Source of the DNA: a bacterium Scap17
GTDB lineage: Bacteria; Pseudomonadota; Gammaproteobacteria; Pseudomonadales; Halomonadaceae
Direction of reading: 5' to 3'
Assembly (NCBI GenBank): GCA_013376735.1
Contig: VINJ01000001.1
Location: 1,302,001 to 1,366,000 of the forward strand
Length of the DNA stretch: 64,000 bases
Part shown: positions 59,102 through 64,000 of the stretch, piece by piece
Position numbering within the stretch: the first letter of the stretch is position 1
How the letters are laid out: each line of letters opens with the position of its first letter
Notes under the pieces: generated by a model
Told to the model about the DNA's origin: nothing
Database searches by the model: none
Seen by the model: only the letters and a program-made list of their open reading frames with translations
Translations under genes and position numbers: made by a program

Positions 59102-60385
59102 TCACTGCGCGGCAGACGCTGGGGGTGGTAGTGGAATGAAGCTCGGCCAGTCGTCCGACACCACGAAGATGCGCCATTGCTGGCGGGGTGAGCTGGTGGT
59201 GGTCGGCTCGCCGGCAGGCGCCGCCACGCTGCGCTCCAACCACAGCTGGCGGGGGTGTTGATGCGTGCGCTGGCGGCTGTGCCGCTGAGCCGCCTCGTCT
59301 TGCTGAACCGGTTCGTCCGGCCTGAGGTCGTCAGCGGCGGCAGGTAGTACGAAGTGATCGCGCAGCCAGCGGTCCAGTTCATGCCATGGTTGTAGCGACG
59401 CCACGGGCGGGGCGGCCAGCCAGGCAGGTTTTTCCCTGACGCAGCCCAGCAGCGGGCCACCATGCATCGGGGAGGCCTCGAGGGTCTGACAGAAGGCAGC
59501 AAACTGGCTGACGCTTATCCACCAGCCGGCCTGGCGCGCACTCTCGGGATGGCAATGGCGGGGCGGGGGCAGCCAGTCGGCAGGCGCCTGGTCTGGCTGC
59601 CAGGGGCGAAACAGGCAACCGGGCAATGCCAGTTGCTGGCCTGCAAGCAGCGGGGCAGGTGGATCTTCTGCCAGCGGTGAGTTCGTCTCGCTCGCGCCTG
59701 CCTGTCTGGTCAGTGCTTGTCTGGCCAGTGCCTGGCTTATCGTCTGCTGTCCGCGCTCGGTATAGGCGAGGGGCAATTGATGCTTAAGGCTGCGCTGATA
59801 CTTGATGGCGAGGCTGTCGGCGCCGCCGGGGCCTATCCAGCGTGCCGGACTGTCGGCCGCTTCAGGGCCTTCGGGCAGGCCGAGATAGAACTTGATCGCG
59901 ACCTCCAGGTGCGTGGGCGCCGTGTCTCGCGCCGCCAGATAGAGCATGTCCAGCTCGCCCAGCGTGATCTTGCCCTGGGAAATCCTGAGGTTGTTGGCCA
60001 GCAGGCGACTGCCGGGTGCGTGTGCCAGCACGAATTGCCAGAGCAGCTCGTGGTAGTGGCCCAGGCGGTAGTGGCGGCGCTCATTCACGGCGGCCTCGAG
60101 CGCGTGGGGTGCCTGCTCCAGTGTCATCAGCCAGCGGTGGCGGACGCGATCATCCTCCAGCCCGAGTGCCGCCAGGGACGGGCGCGGATAACGCGCAAGC
60201 TGCAAGAGGTCCGGGGCACTCAGAAGCCAGGCGATATCCCTGACGCGCGGGTGACTGTAGTGCGTGCAGTCGCGGCGCAGGTCGCAGCCGGTCGCACAGG
60301 GGGAGTCCCCCCATTGGGCAAAAGGGGGCGATGACTCGGCTGCACCTGGCGATGCATGGGGCGGGGCTTCGGGCTCGATAGGCAT
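59102..60385 (-). CDS. DUF1853 family protein
   Basis: A protein of about 427 residues. HPRVRDIAWLLSAPDLLQ, RLGHYHELLWQFVLAH and GELDMLYL followed by LEVAIKFYLGLPEG match DUF1853, whose function is unknown. A CATGCDLRRDC stretch near the N-terminus has three cysteines. The middle carries a short coding tandem repeat (ALARQ-ALTRQ, 15-bp units at 59701–59730). The C-terminal quarter has Gln/Pro-rich low-complexity inserts. ATG 60385 is chosen; GTG 60403 is an alternative, and neither has a clear ribosome site. Confidence 0.78.
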   Translation of the reverse strand: MPIEPEAPPHASPGAAESSPPFAQWGDSPCATGCDLRRDCTHYSHPRVRDIAWLLSAPDLLQLARYPRPSLAALGLEDDRVRHRWLMTLEQAPHALEAAVNERRHYRLGHYHELLWQFVLAHAPGSRLLANNLRISQGKITLGELDMLYLAARDTAPTHLEVAIKFYLGLPEGPEAADSPARWIGPGGADSLAIKYQRSLKHQLPLAYTERGQQTISQALARQALTRQAGASETNSPLAEDPPAPLLAGQQLALPGCLFRPWQPDQAPADWLPPPRHCHPESARQAGWWISVSQFAAFCQTLEASPMHGGPLLGCVREKPAWLAAPPVASLQPWHELDRWLRDHFVLPAAADDLRPDEPVQQDEAAQRHSRQRTHQHPRQLWLERSVAAPAGEPTTTSSPRQQWRIFVVSDDWPSFIPLPPPASAAQ

Positions 60386-61669
60386 GACATAAGTGTATCC
60401 CACGTCCGATGACGGTCGATAATGCGTGGTACTGTTAGAGCCTGGCTCTGTGTGAACCGAGCCGAGTGCTGCTTGCCGGCCGTGGTGTCACGCAGGCGCT
60501 TTTTCTCTCCCTCTATCTACTCCCTTCAATATTCCCTTCTCTACTCCCATTCTTTACTCCTCTGTCTTCTCGCTCCTTTTCCTCACTTGCCACTCTTTAC
60601 GCCAGTTATTACGCCACCCTTTGCGCCAGCCTTGCGCTGCTCACACGACACTTTCTCGCCGCCTCGCCGCTTTCTCGACGGTCTTCCTACACGTTCTGCT
60701 GTCCGTCGCCGGTAATGCGACGGCTGTCTCCGAGCTGTCATCATTTTGACATCGTTGCGTGGGTCGCCTAAGCGATTGAAAACGTTGGGATTACTTCGCG
60801 TGGGGGAGTGAGGCGGCTTCAGTCCGGGTTGGAAGAGCGCTGAATTGATTCTATGAGAGAATCAATCCTGTTCCGGTGCGGGGATATATCCCACGGCTCC
60901 TGAGGTTCACAATGCCTTCCATCAACGTTGCAGCAAATATGCAGGGCCGATGAGGCGGTATTGACCTAGAGCTCTTGGTTGTCGAGCGACATGAATCTAC
61001 TCGACATCAGTGGGCAAGGCGTCATCGACTGACAGTGTGAGGGGCAAGATCCACACCCTGAACAATCGGTCAATAAATATTCGTAAAGGTTGATGTGCAC
61101 AATTTCTTGCTGCTGGACGCTGTTTTCAGGCGTCTCAGCCAAATCAAAAAGAAAAATACGCATTTTACTGTTTTTGTGGCATCCAGTTCTGCTGTGGCGA
61201 CGTATAACTCATCAGCACAGCAAGACACACCCTGCAGCGTGCAGCATGTTCGACCAAGGTGGTGGGTGAGTCACTGTCTTCCTCAACCAACGTCGATAGT
61301 GATCTGCCAGGCCGAAGCGCCGCGCAAGGGGATGGCCAGCACGCAAACAAGAAATTCTTGCACTCTCCATGTTGTACAAGTCTTTCACAGAACCGCTGCA
61401 ATAGCTTTATTGGTGATGAGAGGGGCAGGAGGGTCAGGCGCTGCGGAAGGAAATTCGTTTTCAGTAGCGTTGCTCAAAGAGAAACAGTGAGCTTCCAGTT
61501 GCACGGCTAGTTTGAACGCAGCATAAACATTAGTCTGTTAATCATCGAAGCGCAGCACGCAACACAGTCAGTGAAAGCCAGGGCCCGGACAGGGGTCAGC
61601 AAACCACTCCATCACTGACTGACAACGACTCAAAGCGGAAGCATCCGCACCAGGACCAGGAGATACACC
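60386..61669. other. Gene-poor region before the secreted-protein array
   Basis: In 1284 bases no open frame resembles a real protein. 60500–60600 is strikingly pyrimidine-rich and made of degenerate units of 12–13 bp (TACTCCCTTCAA, TATTCCCTTCTC, and so on, 60518–60566). Three more 12-bp units around ACGCCA or GCGCCA follow at 60594–60629. An inverted repeat ATTGATTCT/AGAATCAAT lies at 60844–60866. From about 60840 on the sequence is visibly more AT-rich. A possible promoter for the array is TTGCAC (61499–61504) with CATAAA (61522–61527), 17 bases apart. Confidence 0.5.
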
Positions 61670-62011
61670 ATGAAAAACATTTCCCTCAAGACTCTGATCG
61701 CTACCGTCGCCATCGCCACTGCCAGCACCTCCGTATTCGCAGCCGACGATAGCCCTGCTGCCGTGCGCGTCCAGAACGCCATCAGCAGCCAGCAGATCAT
61801 GGGCCAGACTCAGCCGGCTGCCACCAGCCAGCAGAGCTTCTCCGAAACGGGCATGAGCGTTGCTGCCGGTCGCGTTGAGCAGGCGCTCAATGCTGACCAC
61901 ATCCGCGGTGTCGATACCGCTGCCGTGTCCCAGGCCAACGCCACCGTCAATGATCAAGGCAAGAGCGTCGCCGCCAGTCGCGTTCAGCAGCACATCAGCG
62001 ACAACGCCTGA
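61670..62011 (+). CDS. Small secreted repeat protein, array member 1
   Basis: A 113-residue protein not recognised as any known family. A signal peptide of about 24 residues ends SVFA. The mature part has no cysteine and shows two and a half copies of a unit of about 36 residues: AAVRVQNAISSQQIMGQ, then GMSVAAGRVEQALNADHIRG, then GKSVAASRVQQHI. AGGAG precedes the ATG. It is the most divergent of the four full members and has the same length and layout as the others. Periplasmic or extracellular location is inferred from the signal peptide. Confidence 0.8.
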   Translation: MKNISLKTLIATVAIATASTSVFAADDSPAAVRVQNAISSQQIMGQTQPAATSQQSFSETGMSVAAGRVEQALNADHIRGVDTAAVSQANATVNDQGKSVAASRVQQHISDNA

Positions 62012-62096
62012 AGCAGAGTGGTCACGCTGACAACTCAGTGACCCCCGAACAGCGCCTCACCTGACATTCGACCTTGCCCATTTCTGGAGAATCATC

Positions 62097-62429
62097 ATGA
62101 AAACCCTGACTTCCCTGATCGCCGCCGCTGCCATTTCCATTGCTGCCACCGGCGTTGCCACCGCTGATGAAAGTGTTGCCGATGCCCAGGTGCGTGCCGC
62201 ACTGAGCGAACAGGTCATCCACGGCCAGGCGCAGCCTGCCGCGACGCAGCTGAATGCTGCCGAGTCCGGCATGAGTGCCGCTGCCAACCGTGTCGAGCAG
62301 TCCCTGAACGCCGATACCATCAAGGGTGAACAGACGCACGCCGTCTCCCGCGGCCAGAGCCTGAGCAACGACAATGGCAAGAGTGTCGCGGCATCACGCT
62401 TTGAAGATGCGCTGAACGACAACGCCTGA
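62097..62429 (+). CDS. Small secreted repeat protein, array member 2
   Basis: A 110-residue paralogue of its neighbours, starting MKTLTSLIAAAAISIAATG with cleavage predicted after VATA. The units are SVADAQVRAALSEQVIHGQ, GMSAAANRVEQSLNADTIKG and GKSVAASRFEDALNDNA. A TGGAGA ribosome site stands before the ATG. The mature chain is polar and rich in Ala, Ser, Gln and Asn, without Cys. An inverted repeat GGTCCTG/CAGGACC (62437–62461) follows it. Confidence 0.8.
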   Translation: MKTLTSLIAAAAISIAATGVATADESVADAQVRAALSEQVIHGQAQPAATQLNAAESGMSAAANRVEQSLNADTIKGEQTHAVSRGQSLSNDNGKSVAASRFEDALNDNA

Positions 62430-62519
62430 GTCTGAAGGTCCTGATTCATGACCCCAGGACCACAGCAGTACTGATCTCCTTTTTATCTATTCGCTATTCA
62501 CTTTTTCTGGAGTCATCTC

Positions 62520-62852
62520 ATGAAAACCCTCAATGCCCTTATCGCCGCCGTTGCCCTGTCCGTGACCGCCACTGGCGTCGCCAATGCCGATAGCGTTGCC
62601 GACCAGCAGGTTCGCGCCAACCTCAGTGAATCCGTGATCCACGGTCAGGCCCAGCAGTCAGCCACTCAGCAGCAGGCCATCACCGATGCAGGCAAGAGCG
62701 TTGCAGCCAGCCGTGTCGAGCAGGCGCTGAACAGCCAGACCATCAAGGGCCAGCAGGCGCAGGTCACTCGCGACACCCAGCAGTTCGTCAATGATTCCGG
62801 CAAGAGCGTTGCCGCGTCACGTGTCGAGCATGCCCTGAACGACAACGCCTGA
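62520..62852 (+). CDS. Small secreted repeat protein, array member 3
   Basis: A 110-residue paralogue starting MKTLNALIAAVALSVTATG, cleaved after VANA. The units are SVADQQVRANLSESVIHGQ, GKSVAASRVEQALNSQTIKG and GKSVAASRVEHALNDNA. The last two units start with the same nine residues (GKSVAASRV), the clearest sign of internal duplication in the array. TGGAG precedes the ATG, followed by the same TCATCTCATG-like context as the neighbours. A short stem GCCGTCA/TGACGGC (62861–62877) follows the stop. Confidence 0.82.
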   Translation: MKTLNALIAAVALSVTATGVANADSVADQQVRANLSESVIHGQAQQSATQQQAITDAGKSVAASRVEQALNSQTIKGQQAQVTRDTQQFVNDSGKSVAASRVEHALNDNA

Positions 62853-62976
62853 TGCGTCGCGCCGTCACGCTGACGGCACCCAAGACAGACCCTGCTTGCG
62901 ACCTGGCTGACCTGGTGGATGTTGTTGATCCGGTTGGCCCAGTTGACCCGACAAAAGATTTCACTGGAGATATCTC

Positions 62977-63309
62977 ATGAAACTGCTCAATACCCTCATC
63001 GCCGCCACCGCGCTTTCCGTTGCTGCCACCGGTGCTGCCTTTGCAGACAGCGTCGCTGACCTTCAGGTGCGCTCTGCGCTCAGCGAATCCAGCATCCACG
63101 GCCAGGCTCAGTCCGCCGCCGCCGAGCAAGCCACCTTTGCCGATACCGGCATGAGCGTTGCTGCGGGCCGTGTCGAAAGCTCCTTGAACGATGTTGTGAT
63201 CGAAGGTCAGCGCGAGACCTTGGCGTCCGACGCCCAGCAATTCGTCAACGATGCTGGCAAGAGCGTTTCCGCGACTCGCGTTCAGCATGCGCTGAGCGAA
63301 AGCGTCTGA
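62977..63309 (+). CDS. Small secreted repeat protein, array member 4
   Basis: A 110-residue paralogue starting MKLLNTLIAATALSVAATG, cleaved after AAFA. The units are SVADLQVRSALSESSIHGQ, GMSVAAGRVESSLNDVVIEG and GKSVSATRVQHALSESV. TGGAGA stands before the ATG. It keeps the two glycine-led junctions and the VxxAL/I-G pattern while its surface residues differ, which suggests selection on the repeat frame. A gene-free stretch of 514 bases follows. Confidence 0.82.
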   Translation: MKLLNTLIAATALSVAATGAAFADSVADLQVRSALSESSIHGQAQSAAAEQATFADTGMSVAAGRVESSLNDVVIEGQRETLASDAQQFVNDAGKSVSATRVQHALSESV

Positions 63310-63823
63310 GCCAGGTTGTCTAATTCAGATTGTCTGAGCCCCGCTCTGATTCGTGACTATGCATGGCAGCAATTGACTCTAGCGTCTCCGCGACAGGTGC
63401 CGTCATGAGCAGCAGCCGGAACGGAAGTAGTAATAGTAAGAGCTCGAAGACCCAGAACGTGAAAAAGCTAGTCGCTTAGCAGTGTCACTGAGAGTCTGGA
63501 GACATCTCGTCGCGAAGTGAAACGACAGTCAGATCCTTCCTGAAATGGCCGGTATCTGTCGGGAGTCATACCGCGCAGCGACGCCCCGTGGCTCATACGA
63601 TGACGTAGAAGGGCCACGCCATGGGAAAACCTGAATAGCGTGCCATCGTAAGCCGCATCCTTGTGGGTAGTGCTTGTTGATGGTCTTTGATAATTGTTCA
63701 CGTGGGTAATTTCAGTTATCAACTCTGATAGATATCCCGCCTGGATATACGCAGTACATGAAGTGATCAATGATGTGTCACTCCATGGCAACTCGATAGT
63801 GAAAATGAACGGAGGATAGAAAG
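63310..63823. other. Gene-free stretch after the array
   Basis: These 514 bases hold no credible gene. TTGATAA (63687–63693) and TTATCAA (63716–63722) form an inverted repeat 22 bases apart, about 100 bases before the next start, and could be an operator. The sequence is more AT-rich than the core regions. Confidence 0.4.
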
Positions 63824-64000
63824 ATGATCAAGTCATTCATGACTCACGGTCTGGCAGCGTTTGCCCTCGCCATCAGCGGTCTGGCCAGTGCCGATATCAG
63901 CACTGATGACAGCAGTAACGTGCGATTCAATAGTGCTCAATCTCACGGCATTCACAGCGAAGTGCGTGATTACCAGAAGAGCGAAAAGCGCTACGCCGCA
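63824..64000 (+). CDS. Small secreted protein, distant array member, 5' part only
   Basis: The first 59 codons of a gene cut by the window end. A signal peptide of about 23 residues (MIKSFMTHGLAAFALAISG onward, ending ASA) is followed by DISTDDSSNVRFNSAQSHGI. The order VR-x-NSAQS-x-GI recalls the first unit of the upstream array (VR-x-ALSES-x-IHG). GGAGG eight bases upstream supports the start. It is probably a fifth, more diverged relative; without the 3' end this is tentative. Confidence 0.6.
   Translation, partial: MIKSFMTHGLAAFALAISGLASADISTDDSSNVRFNSAQSHGIHSEVRDYQKSEKRYAA

Noticed and set aside
61095-61490. 131-codon frame in the gene-poor region
   Set aside because: No ribosome site, no signal or domain, and irregular composition; likely chance.

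Overview
The window looks like chromosomal core DNA of a halophilic gammaproteobacterium, most likely Halomonadaceae and possibly Cobetia or a close relative. That placement is inferred from high GC, from protein character, and from gene order. The run psd–rhodanese … rsgA–orn–queG–nnr–tsaE–amiB–mutL–miaA–hfq–hflX–hflK–hflC–hisZ–purA matches the order I know from Pseudomonas and its relatives. I saw no rRNA, tRNA, CRISPR array, phage or insertion sequence.

Layout. 1–5471: the 3' end of a norR-type regulator, cmoA-cmoB (wobble-uridine modification), pgi and a yqiA-type esterase. 5710–11328: parE, parC (topoisomerase IV) and serB. 11567–15566: two small conserved genes, then epmB | efp | epmA, which is elongation factor P with two of its lysine-34 modification enzymes. 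16054–21125: psd, a two-domain sulfurtransferase, a purine permease and rsgA. 21309–37918: the long tRNA/wall/repair/Hfq/FtsH-modulator block ending in hisZ and purA. 38304–44607: a SUF iron-sulfur operon (regulator, sufB, sufC, sufD, sufS, sufT) without sufA or sufE. 44831–50579: YceI-like, SanA-like, a small helical protein, rimK, a RimB-type protease and a DUF3549 protein. 51293–53669: a three-gene polar amino acid ABC importer, probably for cystine. 53876–60385: a ComFB-like protein, a CPA2 antiporter, YqcC-like, a gamma-glutamylcyclotransferase-like protein, BrnQ and a DUF1853 protein.

60386–64000 differs from the rest. About 1.3 kb without a recognisable gene is followed by four tandem paralogues of about 110 residues, each with a signal peptide and built from the same repeating unit of about 36 residues. 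A fifth, more distant gene is cut by the window end. I do not recognise this family, and it is the best candidate for something undescribed.

A second signal spans the window: many intergenic regions carry short direct tandem duplications (units of about 12–19 bp, 2–4 copies), sometimes overlapping a stop codon or a ribosome binding site. mutL also carries an in-frame run of eight G within its disordered linker. Gene starts below were chosen from family alignment and ribosome binding sites, and several are upstream-trimmed relative to the longest open frame.
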